A stretch of 64,000 bases of DNA, taken from positions 168,416 through 232,415 of the forward strand of contig JBBCGY010000001.1 of assembly GCA_037200005.1 (NCBI GenBank), given 5' to 3'. Of this stretch, positions 31,811-41,180 are shown one piece after another; the stretch's first letter is position 1, and each line of letters begins with the position of its first letter. Position numbers and translations under genes: made by a program. The notes under the pieces are model-generated. The model saw only the letters and a program-made list of their open reading frames with translations, had not been told where the DNA came from and searched no databases. Source of the DNA: Alphaproteobacteria bacterium. Lineage in GTDB: Bacteria; Pseudomonadota; Alphaproteobacteria; UBA9219; RFNS01.

Positions 31811-32347
31811 ATGGAATACGCAGGCTTTTGGCGACGTTTCGGCGCTTTTTGGATTGATGGCATCGTTTTTTTGCCAGTGACAGGCATCTTCTATTTGGCC
31901 CAGGAGCATTTCCGTCTTGCTGAGTTGTATCTCTTGGCTCCTATGTTGGCAGTCAGTATTTGGTTTCAAATTTATCTGGTTGCTAAATATGGGGGTACGC
32001 CTGGAAAAATTTTATTGAAAATACGAATTGTCATGGTTGATGGCTCGCCAGCCACAATGAAGGCGGCCATCCTTAGATATGCAATCCTGCTCATACTCAG
32101 TCTACTATCTCAAACCGCATATATTATGGCAGTTCTTAAAATGACTGATACGGAATATCATGCCCTAAGTTTTATGCCGCGAACGTTAAGACTGCATGAG
32201 CTTGCGCCATCATGGCTTCCCGTCGTTGACGCATTGCTGCAAATATGGATTTGGGGCGAATTTATCACCCTTCTCTTTAATAAGAAACGCCGTGCGGTAC
32301 ATGATTTTATAGCAGGAACGGTCGTTATCAAAAAGCGCAGCCAATAA
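31811..32347 (+). CDS. RDD-family membrane protein
   Basis: 178 residues from ATG 31811 (AGGA upstream); the frame is open to 31757 but the extra residues are not family-like. RDD hallmarks are the FWRRFGAFWIDGIVFLPV opening and, in the second half, GGTPGKILLKIRIV and KKRRAVHDFIAGTVVI. Three to four hydrophobic helices are visible (about 15-35, 40-60, 85-110 and a C-terminal one). RDD proteins often act in ion antiport or are of unknown role. The sequence is clearly more AT-rich than its neighbours, so it may be a recent acquisition. Confidence 0.85.
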   Translation: MEYAGFWRRFGAFWIDGIVFLPVTGIFYLAQEHFRLAELYLLAPMLAVSIWFQIYLVAKYGGTPGKILLKIRIVMVDGSPATMKAAILRYAILLILSLLSQTAYIMAVLKMTDTEYHALSFMPRTLRLHELAPSWLPVVDALLQIWIWGEFITLLFNKKRRAVHDFIAGTVVIKKRSQ

Positions 32348-32417
32348 GGACTTTTCCATTTGACCTCCCCGCGATTCCGCATCAAACTATCGCCCTGCGC
32401 CATAGCGGGAACGGCCC

Positions 32418-32858
32418 ATGCCATTCGGGATACGCGGAGAATTCATCGTCGTCGGAGCGGCCCTGATCGCCGCCAGCGCCGCCTTCCCCGCCGCCGCGCC
32501 GGTCCTACTTGAAAACGCCACCGGCATCAGATTGCTTCCCGGCGCCAAATTTAAAGATGAATGGACGGAGAACCATGCGGCCGCCACCCCGGCCGCGGCC
32601 GGCTCCATCGAATGGAGCTTTCGTCTGTCGCAAATTGAAAAGGACAATACCGGTCTGTCACGCACGCTAAGCAAGAGCGGCCTCAAACTGACCTGCGAGA
32701 GCCGCCCGCGCAGTCTCGCGACCGGCAGCGAGCCTCCCGCCATGATAGTGTTGAACAGCCTTATCGACGGCAAAGGCTGCAATTTATATGGCTCGCGCAG
32801 CACCTATTACCGGCCAGCGCCCAAGCCGCCCGCACTCGCGGCCATGATCCATCCCTAA
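32418..32858 (+). CDS. Small secreted protein of unknown function
   Basis: 146 residues. A signal peptide of about 27 residues (MPFGIRGEFIVVGAALIAASAAFPAAA). The mature part has two cysteines (in LTCESRP and GKGCNLY) that could form a disulfide, and a Pro-rich end. No recognised domain. It has no strong ribosome site, but codon use is normal. It lies between the RDD gene and the DUF5765-like gene on the same strand. Confidence 0.5.
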   Translation: MPFGIRGEFIVVGAALIAASAAFPAAAPVLLENATGIRLLPGAKFKDEWTENHAAATPAAAGSIEWSFRLSQIEKDNTGLSRTLSKSGLKLTCESRPRSLATGSEPPAMIVLNSLIDGKGCNLYGSRSTYYRPAPKPPALAAMIHP

Positions 32859-32992
32859 GGCGCGATCGTCTTTCGAGACGGAGCCGGCGCGGTTTCCATC
32901 CGGAAAATGGAATGGAAAAATCGAGATGTTCATGGCAAAAATGAAAGAAACGATGGCGAATCGGCGCGGATGATTGACCGGAGGTGAAAGGC

Positions 32993-33760
32993 ATGTGCTG
33001 GAGTGGTGAGGCATCGGCGGCGATTGCGGCGGTGGGGGTATTGAGTACGGGGTATGCGGCTTATAAAAAAGAGCCGCGCGCGCTCTGGATATGCCTCGGT
33101 TATTTCTCGCTGATGGAAATTCTTCAGGCCTATACTTATTCGGTGATCGGCCAGTGCGGCAATCCCGCGAACCAGATGGCCACCTTGCTGGGCTATCTCC
33201 ATATCGCCTTCCAGCCCTTTTTCATCAACGCGGTCTCCATGCATTTCATCGACCGGCGGAAAGCGCGAAAGATCGCGCCGCTGGTTTATACGCTATGCTT
33301 CGCGTCCGCCGTCATGCTGCTCCTTAAACTTTATCCGTTCGCCTGGGCCGCGCCATGCAACGCCATACCGTTATGCGGCAAAGAGCTATGCTCCATGCAT
33401 GGCAACTGGCACATAGCCTGGTCGCTGCCGCTGACGACGGTCGGGGAGAAGGCGCATATGTACGCGCTGGCGGCCTTCGTCGCGCCGCTGCTCTACGGCT
33501 CGTGGCGGTTTACGCTCTATCACGCGGTCATGGGGCCGCTGCTTGCCATGGCGACCACCAGCAACATGAATGAGTGGCCGGCAGTCTGGTGCCTGTTTTC
33601 CATCGGATTCCTGCTGGTCGTGATTAAAACGCCGCTGCGCGGGCTTTTATATGTGGATCGAGGCCCGTTATGGGGCCGCCGCCCGCCGCAGCCGGTCGTT
33701 GATCGCCATGCCGAGGCCGATTTCGGGAATGGCGGAAACGGCAATGCCCGACAAAGCTGA
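32993..33760 (+). CDS. DUF5765-like integral membrane protein
   Basis: 255 residues from ATG 32993 (ribosome site GGAGGTGAAAGG); an in-frame GTG at 32984 is less likely. MCWSGEASAAIAAVG and PLCGKELC-SMHGNWHIAWSLP, with several Cys and seven or so hydrophobic helices, match the family I remember as DUF5765. Function unknown. The natural protein probably ends near RGPLWG; the frame continues for another 25 residues of unnatural Gly/Asn-rich sequence through the 3' end of the convergent Sua5 gene, giving a 93-base overlap. This could be loss of the normal stop codon. Confidence 0.7.
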   Translation: MCWSGEASAAIAAVGVLSTGYAAYKKEPRALWICLGYFSLMEILQAYTYSVIGQCGNPANQMATLLGYLHIAFQPFFINAVSMHFIDRRKARKIAPLVYTLCFASAVMLLLKLYPFAWAAPCNAIPLCGKELCSMHGNWHIAWSLPLTTVGEKAHMYALAAFVAPLLYGSWRFTLYHAVMGPLLAMATTSNMNEWPAVWCLFSIGFLLVVIKTPLRGLLYVDRGPLWGRRPPQPVVDRHAEADFGNGGNGNARQS

Positions 33761-34627
33761 GGCATCGGCCTCATGCAGGAAAGCGAACAGGTTTGCCGCC
33801 GCTTCGCGCAGATCGCCGTCGCGGCTCAGATTTTTGCGCAATCCGCCGCCTCTCAATCCCAGTTCCGGCCCGAACAGGATGAACACTTCGTCATCGCGCG
33901 CCGCCGAGACATTCATGCGAAGCGGCAGGCGCGGCGCGTAATGGCTTGCCAGCTGGCCGGGAGCCTTGGGCATTCCGGCAGCATCGGCCTGCGCCAGTTT
34001 GCCGCCCATTTTGCCGACCATGCATTGCTCGATCTGCTCCGCGCCGATGCCGCCGGGACGCAGCAGAACCGGATTCGCACCCGTCAGATCGATGATGGTC
34101 GATTCGATGCCAACCTGCGATTTGCCGCCCGCGATAATCGGAATTCGATCGCCCAGACCGGCGCGCACATGCAAGGGCGTCGTCGGGCTGAGGCCGCCGG
34201 AAGGATTGGCGCTCGGCGCGGCGACGGGAATTCCCGCCGCCGCCAGCAAGGCGCGCGCGACGGGATGGGCCGGGATGCGCACCGCCACGGTCGGCAATCC
34301 GGCGCGGGCAAGCAGGGAAATCGGGCAACGCTCGGCGGCGGGAAGCACCAGGGTCAGCGGCCCCGGCCAGAAATGCCGCGCCAACAGCCGGGCGGAATCA
34401 TTCCAGACGATGACCGGATCGAGCTTTTCCGCCGCGTCGGCATGGACGATCAGCGGGTTGAAGCCCGGACGCGCCTTGGCCTCGAAGATTTTGGCGACGG
34501 CGCGGTCGTCGGTCGCGTCCGCGCCGAGGCCGTAGACCGTCTCGGTCGGAAACGCCACCAGCTCCCCCGCGCGCAGCATCGCCGCCGCGCGCGCGATGCC
34601 GGCTTCGTCGGCGGCCATCATCGTCAT
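33668..34627 (-). CDS. L-threonylcarbamoyladenylate synthase, Sua5 type
   Basis: 319 residues from ATG 34627. Makes threonylcarbamoyl-AMP for the t6A modification of ANN-decoding tRNAs. YrdC domain: VAFPTETVYGLGADA, KIFEAKARP, NPLIVH, ARHFWPGPLTLVLP and SANPSGGLSPT. A C-terminal Sua5 domain (LRPGGIGAEQIE, LASHYAPRLPLR) makes this the long form. A longer open frame to 36073 runs through bcp and the AsmA gene and is not real. The ATG overlaps the bcp stop as ATGA, which fixes this start and indicates coupling. Confidence 0.92.
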   Translation of the reverse strand: MTMMAADEAGIARAAAMLRAGELVAFPTETVYGLGADATDDRAVAKIFEAKARPGFNPLIVHADAAEKLDPVIVWNDSARLLARHFWPGPLTLVLPAAERCPISLLARAGLPTVAVRIPAHPVARALLAAAGIPVAAPSANPSGGLSPTTPLHVRAGLGDRIPIIAGGKSQVGIESTIIDLTGANPVLLRPGGIGAEQIEQCMVGKMGGKLAQADAAGMPKAPGQLASHYAPRLPLRMNVSAARDDEVFILFGPELGLRGGGLRKNLSRDGDLREAAANLFAFLHEADASALSGIAVSAIPEIGLGMAINDRLRRAAAP

Positions 34628-35154
34628 GGAGCCTTGGTCAATTCTTGCAGCGCTTTTCTCACATCCTCGACATGGCCGGGAACGCTGACCTTGCGCCAGA
34701 CGGCGCGAATGACGCCCTTGCCGTCGACCAAAAAGGTCGAGCGCTCGATGCCCATATATTTCCTGCCATACATGCTTTTTTCCACCCAGACGCCGAAGCG
34801 CTCCAGCGCCTCGCCGGTTTCGTCCGAGGCGAGCGGAAAATTCAATTGATGTTTCGCGATGAATTTTCCGTGGCTCGCGATGCCGTCCTTCGACACGCCG
34901 ATGACGGCAGCGCCGAGTTTCGTGAAGTCCGCCAGCGCGTCCCGGAAACCGCAAGCCTGCGCGGTGCAGCCGGACGTGTCGTCCTTGGGATAGAAATAGA
35001 GAATATAAGGTTTGCCCTTCAGCCGCGCCGGGCCGATCATCCCGCCATCCGTGGCGGGCAGGCGGAAAAGCGGGGCCTTGTCGCCGGTTTTGGGGCCGCC
35101 GCGCGGCGGCGCGGGGGGTTTCTTTACGGCGAATTTTGAAGTCTGTTTGGGCAT
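34624..35154 (-). CDS. bcp: Thioredoxin-dependent peroxiredoxin, BCP/PrxQ type
   Basis: 176 residues. Reduces hydroperoxides. Peroxidatic Cys63 in SGCTAQACGFRD and resolving Cys68 five residues later are the 2-Cys BCP pattern. YILYFYPKDDTSGC precedes them and FLVDGKGVIRAVWR follows. The N-terminal 25 residues are a Lys/Pro-rich extension not typical of BCP. No signal peptide, so cytoplasmic. Its stop overlaps the Sua5 start. It is divergent from the AsmA-like gene, starts 34 bases apart. Confidence 0.93.
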   Translation of the reverse strand: MPKQTSKFAVKKPPAPPRGGPKTGDKAPLFRLPATDGGMIGPARLKGKPYILYFYPKDDTSGCTAQACGFRDALADFTKLGAAVIGVSKDGIASHGKFIAKHQLNFPLASDETGEALERFGVWVEKSMYGRKYMGIERSTFLVDGKGVIRAVWRKVSVPGHVEDVRKALQELTKAP

Positions 35155-35188
35155 GGCGGTCTCTGCTGGGCGCGGCTAAGATAAGGCT

Positions 35189-38100
35189 ATGAGCGTTATA
35201 TATAGATTGTTGCGGCGAGCGGTCAAACTTGTCTTGGAAATGACGGCGGCCCTGATCGGGATCGCGCTGCTGCTGCTCGGGCTGCTGGTCTGGCGCGCGG
35301 GCAGCGGGCCGGTCATGATCGACACGCTGGCCCCGCAGCTGGCGCAGATTTTGAGCAATCCTGGCGCGGGCCTGCGCGCCGAGGTCGCCCACGCCCAGCT
35401 TATGTGGAGCAAAGACGACCAAGCGCTGCGGCTTGTCGCCATCACGACCAGGATTTTCGACCGCCAGGATCGCCTGATCGCCGAATTGCCGCAATTGTCG
35501 CTCGGCCTCAATTTTCTCGCTTCGCTGCACGGCCAGAGCGCGCCGGTCGAGATTTTCAGCAATAATCTCAATTTGCGCTTTTTGCGCACGCCCGACGGCT
35601 CGCTGCATTTCGGCGAATGGGCGACGTCGCCGGAAGAAGAGCAGGGCGCGACGCCCGATATCGCGGGCTATATGCGCGAGTTCCTGCGTCTTGAAACCGG
35701 CTGGAGCGGCCTTGGCCTCATCGGCGCGGTAAAAGCCGAGCGGCTCGACGTGATCGTCAGCGATCAGGCCACGCGCCAGGACTGGAGCATCAAGGCCTCG
35801 CGCCTGCATATGGCGCGCAGCCGGACGGGGCTGACCGCCAAGGGCTGGCTTGAAATCGGGCTGGGCCAAGGACAAGACAGCACGATCCTGCTCGATGCCG
35901 CCTATAACGCCCGCGATAAAGCCATTACGCTGCGCGCGCAATTTTCCGGCCTTAACCTTTCCCGCTGGGCCGACAAGGAGCCGCGCCTTGCGAAACTGGC
36001 CTTCGCCGATATCGCGCTCGGCGGCGTGGTCGAGGCGGGGTTCGACGAAAATCTGCAATGGCGGAGGCTGCATGTCGATCTAAGCGGCCAGGGAGGGCGC
36101 CTCGTCAGGCCCGATCTGTGGCCGAAACCCTTGCCCGTCACGACGCTTCGCCTGAAGGGCGACGCCGATCTCGACGCTCGCCGTTTGCTCGGCGAAGCGG
36201 CGCTGGACGCGGCGGGCGTCAAGATCGCGCTTCATGCCCAGGGCGCGCCGGGGCCGGGGCCGGATGATATCGCCGTGACGGCGGCGGCGTCGGTCGGCGA
36301 TTGGCCGCTCGAACGCCTGACTGAAATCTGGCCGGAGGGAATCGCGCCCAACCCCCGCGCTTGGATCGCCGCCAACATCACCGCCGGGACGTTCGGAGAG
36401 GTCGCGGCGTCGGCTGCCTTCAACACCAGCCTCCACGATCCGTCGGACGCGCGCGATTTCGCGCTCAAGGGAAAAATATCCCTCGCCGGCGCGACGATCC
36501 ACTATCTCGACGGCATGCCGCCGGTGACCGGCGTCGATGCCGTGGCCGAAGCCGACCGCTCGACTTTGAGAATCGAGGTTAAGGGCGGCAAGGCCGACCA
36601 TGTCGTGCTGGGACCTTCTCCCGTCGTCATCGACGGCCTCGATAGCGACCGGCAGACGATCTCCATCGGACTGACGGGAAAAAACAGCGTCGGCGACGTG
36701 CTGCGTCTGATCGATCATCCGCCGCTCGGCTATGCCAAGGCGCTCGGCCTCTCGCCGCAGGACGTGGCGGGCACGGCCGATCTCGACGTCAAATTGGGTT
36801 TTCCGCTGATCAAAATATTGCCGCTCGACGCTATCCATATCGACGCCAGGGCTAAAATCGCCGATCTCGCCAGCGACAAACTGATCAAGGGATTGCCGAT
36901 CACCGGCGGGCAATTCGACCTTGCCGTCGACGCGGCGAAAATGAGCGTCGCCGGCCAGGCAGCCTTCAGCGGCGTTCCCATGAAGGCGGAATACAAACAG
37001 CAGTTCGCCGCGATGCAGGTGCCGGGCGACGCGCCGGATTCTCCCGCCACCGCGCTGCAAAGCGAGGCCATGCTGACCGGCGTCTTGTCGCCGGCGAACT
37101 GGACGGCGCTTGGCGTCGATTTCGGCAAGGACGCTTCTGGCGATACGCCGGTCACCGTCAAATACGCCAAGGGTTTCTCGGGTCCGGCAACGCTGGAACT
37201 GGATGCCGATTTCACGCAAGCCGCCATGGCCATCGGCGCGCTGAACTGGTCGAAAACGGCTTCCCAGCCCACGTCGGCCAAAGCCAAGTTGGTTTTCGGC
37301 GGCAAAAAAGGCGAAGGCGCGAAACTGGCCTTGGCGCTGGCAGGCCCGCAAATGAATCTGAAGGCCGAAGGCGCGGTCGATCCCGAAACCATGCGCCCGC
37401 AAAATATCGCCTGCGATCCGTGTAAGGCCGGGCGCAACGATATCCGCGCCAGGCTGAGTTTCGCCAAAGACGGCGGCGTCGAAGGAACGATCTCCGGCGC
37501 GGCGCTCGATTACCGCGAACCGGAAGAAAAAAGCGCCGTGCCGCCGGGGACGGCGAAGACCAAGCCCCTGCGCCTGAAAATCAACGTCGAAAAACTGTAT
37601 CGCGGCGGCGGGGAATATTTTTCCAAATTCCGTGCCGTGTTGCGCCGCGACGAGATCGGCTGGGACAAAATCGAATTGCGGGCTCTGGCGGGCGGCAAGG
37701 TTCCGTTTACCGTCACGCTGCTGCCCGAAGCCGTCAAGCTGCGGCGGCTTACCGTCACGACCGACGATTTCGGCGCGGTGCTGCGCGCGGCAGGCATGAC
37801 CGAGGAAATCTCCGGCGGCAAGCTGGTCATCATGGGCAACAGCACGCCCGCTTATCCGCGCCGGATCGAAGGCGAAGTCAAGCTGAAGAATTACCGCGTC
37901 TATCGTCTTCCGTTTCTGGCCGTCCTGCTCAACGCCGTGTCCTTCACCGGCTTTGCCGATTTGATGAGCGGATCGGGAATCGGTTTCGACCGGCTGGAAG
38001 GGAAATATGTCTGGGAAGGCCAGAAGCTTCGGCTCGACGATGTCCGCACTTCAGGCGGCGCGCTGGGCCTTAATGTCGAAGGCGGGATCGATTTTGCCGC

Positions 38101-38320
38101 CAGCAGCGCGGATTTGCAGGGAACCGTGGTGCCGTTCAGCTTCGTCAACAAAGTCATCGGCCTGATCCCGCTGGTCGGCGACATTCTGACCGGCGGCGGC
38201 GGCGGCGGGGTTTTCGCCGCCACCTATCAGGCAACGGGCGATCTCGACGACCTGCAGGTCAGCGTCAATCCGGTCTCGATCCTCGCGCCGGGAATCGTCA
38301 GGCGGATATTTTTTCAGTGA
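35189..38320 (+). CDS. AsmA/YhdP-like envelope protein
   Basis: 1043 residues. One N-terminal membrane helix (about 18-38, ALIGIALLLLGLLVW), then a very long beta-rich periplasmic domain with DUF3971-like repeats (for example GLAGEIGE-like GKISLAGATIHYLDGMPPVTG and ATLNLDAD-like stretches), ending in an AsmA-like C-terminal domain (GTVVPFSFVNKVIGLIPLVGDILTGGGGGGVFAATYQATGDL). Members of the AsmA/YhdP/TamB group form bridges that carry phospholipid between membranes; family role is known, this protein's own role is inferred. It is the largest gene in the window and stands alone between bcp and the unknown 38324 gene. Confidence 0.85.
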   Translation: MSVIYRLLRRAVKLVLEMTAALIGIALLLLGLLVWRAGSGPVMIDTLAPQLAQILSNPGAGLRAEVAHAQLMWSKDDQALRLVAITTRIFDRQDRLIAELPQLSLGLNFLASLHGQSAPVEIFSNNLNLRFLRTPDGSLHFGEWATSPEEEQGATPDIAGYMREFLRLETGWSGLGLIGAVKAERLDVIVSDQATRQDWSIKASRLHMARSRTGLTAKGWLEIGLGQGQDSTILLDAAYNARDKAITLRAQFSGLNLSRWADKEPRLAKLAFADIALGGVVEAGFDENLQWRRLHVDLSGQGGRLVRPDLWPKPLPVTTLRLKGDADLDARRLLGEAALDAAGVKIALHAQGAPGPGPDDIAVTAAASVGDWPLERLTEIWPEGIAPNPRAWIAANITAGTFGEVAASAAFNTSLHDPSDARDFALKGKISLAGATIHYLDGMPPVTGVDAVAEADRSTLRIEVKGGKADHVVLGPSPVVIDGLDSDRQTISIGLTGKNSVGDVLRLIDHPPLGYAKALGLSPQDVAGTADLDVKLGFPLIKILPLDAIHIDARAKIADLASDKLIKGLPITGGQFDLAVDAAKMSVAGQAAFSGVPMKAEYKQQFAAMQVPGDAPDSPATALQSEAMLTGVLSPANWTALGVDFGKDASGDTPVTVKYAKGFSGPATLELDADFTQAAMAIGALNWSKTASQPTSAKAKLVFGGKKGEGAKLALALAGPQMNLKAEGAVDPETMRPQNIACDPCKAGRNDIRARLSFAKDGGVEGTISGAALDYREPEEKSAVPPGTAKTKPLRLKINVEKLYRGGGEYFSKFRAVLRRDEIGWDKIELRALAGGKVPFTVTLLPEAVKLRRLTVTTDDFGAVLRAAGMTEEISGGKLVIMGNSTPAYPRRIEGEVKLKNYRVYRLPFLAVLLNAVSFTGFADLMSGSGIGFDRLEGKYVWEGQKLRLDDVRTSGGALGLNVEGGIDFAASSADLQGTVVPFSFVNKVIGLIPLVGDILTGGGGGGVFAATYQATGDLDDLQVSVNPVSILAPGIVRRIFFQ

Positions 38321-38323
38321 GCG

Positions 38324-38917
38324 TTATTTCGCGGGATTCGGATCCTGTCCCGGCTTGCGGGGCTTACGCGCCGGCGGCCTGAGCAGCGCGGCGGCTTCAG
38401 GGGTCATGAACCCGGCATCTTCCATGACCTGCAGGGTGACCTGCCGGTCTTTCGGCAGAATTTTTTTGTACATATCGAGGCCGCTCGTAATAAGAAATTG
38501 CCCCTGGCTGTCCATGGACTGCGCGTTCAGGCCGCCGCGCCCGTCATAGGCGACACCCATCGTCACGATGCCGGTGTGGATGCGGTGCAGAGCCTGCCCC
38601 AGCGGAAACAGCTCGATGGCGCATTCGGAAAAACTCTGCTCGATGCCGGATTTTCGGCCTTTCGGCGCGCTGCTTTCGATTAGCCTCGCCTTGGCGGCAA
38701 GATTCAGCGGAATGACGATCTGGTTCAGATTTTCGATGCGGCGCTCTGGACTGACCCTGATATCTTCCGCTTCCGCATTTCTATACAGCCGGGTCTTGTC
38801 ATGCAAAGTCCGGTATAAAAAATCCTGGGGGCGCTTCTCGCTCGAAGCGAGGCCGCAGGTATGGAGAAAGGCAAAAATGCTGCCGCGCGTTTGCTGATCT
38901 ATATTCGGCTCGGCCAT
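38324..38917 (-). CDS. Unknown soluble protein
   Basis: 197 residues, no signal or membrane helix. Regions: an N-terminal stretch with FLHTCGLASSEKRPQDFLY, a basic middle (RIENLNQIVIPLNLAAKARLI) and FPLGQALHRIHTGIVTMGVAYDGRGG, and a Pro/Lys-rich end. No family recognised. Convergent with the AsmA gene (3 bases between stops) and downstream of tyrS on the same strand with a 68-base gap that contains a TTACTTTCA-like sequence at 38970 in the opposite orientation. Confidence 0.55.
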   Translation of the reverse strand: MAEPNIDQQTRGSIFAFLHTCGLASSEKRPQDFLYRTLHDKTRLYRNAEAEDIRVSPERRIENLNQIVIPLNLAAKARLIESSAPKGRKSGIEQSFSECAIELFPLGQALHRIHTGIVTMGVAYDGRGGLNAQSMDSQGQFLITSGLDMYKKILPKDRQVTLQVMEDAGFMTPEAAALLRPPARKPRKPGQDPNPAK

Positions 38918-38985
38918 GACGGTCGCTCAAAAGAAAGTTAAATCCACGCCTTCAATTTATCCCAGGGATTTACTTTCACCAAAAA

Positions 38986-40224
38986 CTATTCCGCCTTAAC
39001 CAAACCGTGCCGCTTCTTGCCGAATGTCAGGCGGGCCGTGCCGTCGATGAGATCGGCTTCGGCGATGGCGGCGGTGATAACGGTGACCGGCTGGTCGTTG
39101 AGCCTGACGCCGCCTTGCTCGATCAAACGCTTGGCCTCGCCCTTGGACGCCGCCATTTTCAGCGCGACGGCGATATCGGCGATCAGCGGCGTCTCGCCGC
39201 GCTTTATATGGAAGGTGGGCAGCCCCTCGGCGCTGCCGCCCGCGAAAGCTTCGGCGGCGGTTTTGGCGGCCTGCAAGGCGGCGTCCTCGCCATGGCAAAG
39301 TTTCGTCGCCTCGTTGGCCAGGATTTTCTTGGCCTCGTTGATCTCCGCGTCTTTCAGATTCTCCAGCCGCTCGATTTCATCCACGGGCAAATCGGTGAAC
39401 AGCCGCAAGAACCGCCCGACATCGGAATCCTCGGTATTGCGCCAGAACTGCCAGTAGTCGTAAGGCGAAAACTTTTCCGCCTTCAGCCAGACCGCGCCGG
39501 AGACCGTCTTGCCCATCTTGACGCCCGACGAAGTCATGATCAGCGGCGTGGTCAGGCCGAAAAGCTCGGCGTCATGCAGCTTGCGCCCGAGCTCCAGCCC
39601 GTTGACGATATTGCCCCATTGCTCGGAACCGCCCATCTGCAAAACGCAGCCATGCCGCTTATGCAGCTCGGCGAAATCAAAGCCCTGCATGATCATGTAG
39701 TTGAATTCGAGGAAAGTCAGCGGCTGCTCCTGCTCCAGCCGCCTTTTGACGAAATCGAAGGCGATCATCCGGTTGACGGTGATGTGCCTGCCGACCTCGC
39801 GCAAAAACGGGATATAGCCGAGGTTATCGAGCCAGTCGGCGTTATTCACCATGATCGCGTCCCGCGGCCCGTCGCCGAAAGTCAGAAAGCGCCCGAAGAC
39901 GGTCTTGATGCTGGCGATGTTGGCGGCGATCTGTTCGTCGCTCAGCATCTGGCGCAGTCCCGTCTTGTCGGACGGATCGCCGACCTTGGTCGTGCCGCCG
40001 CCCATCAGCACGATGGGCCTGTGCCCCGCCTGCTGCAAACGGCGCAGCGCCATGATGCCGACCAGATTGCCGACATGCAGGCTGTCCGCCGTCGCGTCGA
40101 AGCCGATATAGCCGGAGATCGTTTCGCGCGCGGCTTTAGCATCCAGCCCGGCAAGATCGGTGCATTGGTTGATCGTGCCGCGCGCGGCGAGGCTGCGTAT
40201 AAATTCCGATTGCGGATTTTCCAT
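38986..40224 (-). CDS. tyrS: Tyrosyl-tRNA synthetase
   Basis: 412 residues, normal length. Class I aminoacyl-tRNA synthetase that charges tRNA-Tyr. HIGH-like HVGN at 50-53 ([16 protein letters not shown]), the tyrosine-site [13 protein letters not shown] and EQWGNIVNG, the KMSKS-like [12 protein letters not shown] near residue 240, and a C-terminal S4-like domain ([18 protein letters not shown]). Stands alone. It is divergent from the aldose epimerase gene. Confidence 0.96.
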   Translation of the reverse strand: MENPQSEFIRSLAARGTINQCTDLAGLDAKAARETISGYIGFDATADSLHVGNLVGIMALRRLQQAGHRPIVLMGGGTTKVGDPSDKTGLRQMLSDEQIAANIASIKTVFGRFLTFGDGPRDAIMVNNADWLDNLGYIPFLREVGRHITVNRMIAFDFVKRRLEQEQPLTFLEFNYMIMQGFDFAELHKRHGCVLQMGGSEQWGNIVNGLELGRKLHDAELFGLTTPLIMTSSGVKMGKTVSGAVWLKAEKFSPYDYWQFWRNTEDSDVGRFLRLFTDLPVDEIERLENLKDAEINEAKKILANEATKLCHGEDAALQAAKTAAEAFAGGSAEGLPTFHIKRGETPLIADIAVALKMAASKGEAKRLIEQGGVRLNDQPVTVITAAIAEADLIDGTARLTFGKKRHGLVKAE

Positions 40225-40255
40225 GGTTTAAGTTTATACTAGCATCCGATTGTCC

Positions 40256-41179
40256 ATGTCAGCAATAAATGCCGGGGAGACGGATTTGCTTTTACTTGAT
40301 TTGGAAAATGGTCCCCTGAAATGCCGCGTCGCGCCGGAAATGGGCGGTTCGATTTATAGCTTCGACTATAAGGCCGGGCAGAAAATCCAGCCTCTGATGC
40401 GTCCCGCCTGGGGCGAAGACGCGCATCTGATAACCGATTTCGCGTCATGGCCGCTGGTGCCGTTTTCCAATCGCATCCTGCATGGAAAATTTCGTTTCGG
40501 AGGCAAAGACTACCGGGTGCCGGTGACATGGCTCGGCTATCCGCACGCTTCCCACGGCCATGGCTGGGAACGGCCTTGGCGTGTCGAACGCCATGACGAA
40601 ACGCGCTGCGACTTGTCTTTCGCGTTCGACGATGAGATTGCCTGGCCGTTTCCCTATAAGGCGGAACAGAATTTTTCTCTGTCCGAAAATGCGCTCGATT
40701 TACGGCTGTCGCTCGTCAATAGCGGAGACAAGCCCATGCCGGCAGGTTTGGGACATCATCCCTATTTTCCCAAACCGCCCGGCACCACGCTGCAGGCGAA
40801 AATCGGCGGATTGTGGGAAGTCGACAAGGATGTCATTCCGACCCGGCGGATTCCCGTGCCGCCGCGCTATGACTTTTCCTCGCCGAAGGCTTTGGACGAT
40901 GCCGAATTGGACCATTGCTTCGACGGCTACGAAGGATTGATGGAAATCGTCTGGCCGGGACGGCCGGTGACATTACGCGTCTCATCCTCGGAAAATCTCC
41001 GGCATTGGGTCGTTTATACGCCCGCGGGCAAGGATTTTTTCTGCGCCGAGCCGGTCAGCCATATGCCCGACGCGGTCAACCGGATGGACGCCATGGAGAC
41101 AGGGCTTCAAATCCTGCAGCCGGGACAAAGCCTGACGGCGGATTATCGTTTCGAGATTGCCGTCATAAAGCCGGAATGA
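40256..41179 (+). CDS. Aldose 1-epimerase family protein
   Basis: 307 residues from ATG 40256 (an in-frame TTG lies at 40250). Galactose mutarotase-like fold: FSNRILHGKFRFGGKDYRVP near the N-terminus, HASHGHGWERPW (expected catalytic His pair in HGHGW) and AGLGHHPYFP. The sugar substrate is unknown; with a ROK kinase and cupin isomerase downstream, hexose conversion is likely. No strong ribosome site is visible. Divergent from tyrS; the HAD gene on the other strand is convergent with only one base between the stops. Confidence 0.85.
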   Translation: MSAINAGETDLLLLDLENGPLKCRVAPEMGGSIYSFDYKAGQKIQPLMRPAWGEDAHLITDFASWPLVPFSNRILHGKFRFGGKDYRVPVTWLGYPHASHGHGWERPWRVERHDETRCDLSFAFDDEIAWPFPYKAEQNFSLSENALDLRLSLVNSGDKPMPAGLGHHPYFPKPPGTTLQAKIGGLWEVDKDVIPTRRIPVPPRYDFSSPKALDDAELDHCFDGYEGLMEIVWPGRPVTLRVSSSENLRHWVVYTPAGKDFFCAEPVSHMPDAVNRMDAMETGLQILQPGQSLTADYRFEIAVIKPE

Positions 41180-41180
41180 A

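Noticed and set aside
34628-36073. N-terminal extension of the Sua5 frame
   Set aside because: Reads through bcp and the AsmA gene in the wrong frame; true start at 34627 overlaps the bcp stop.
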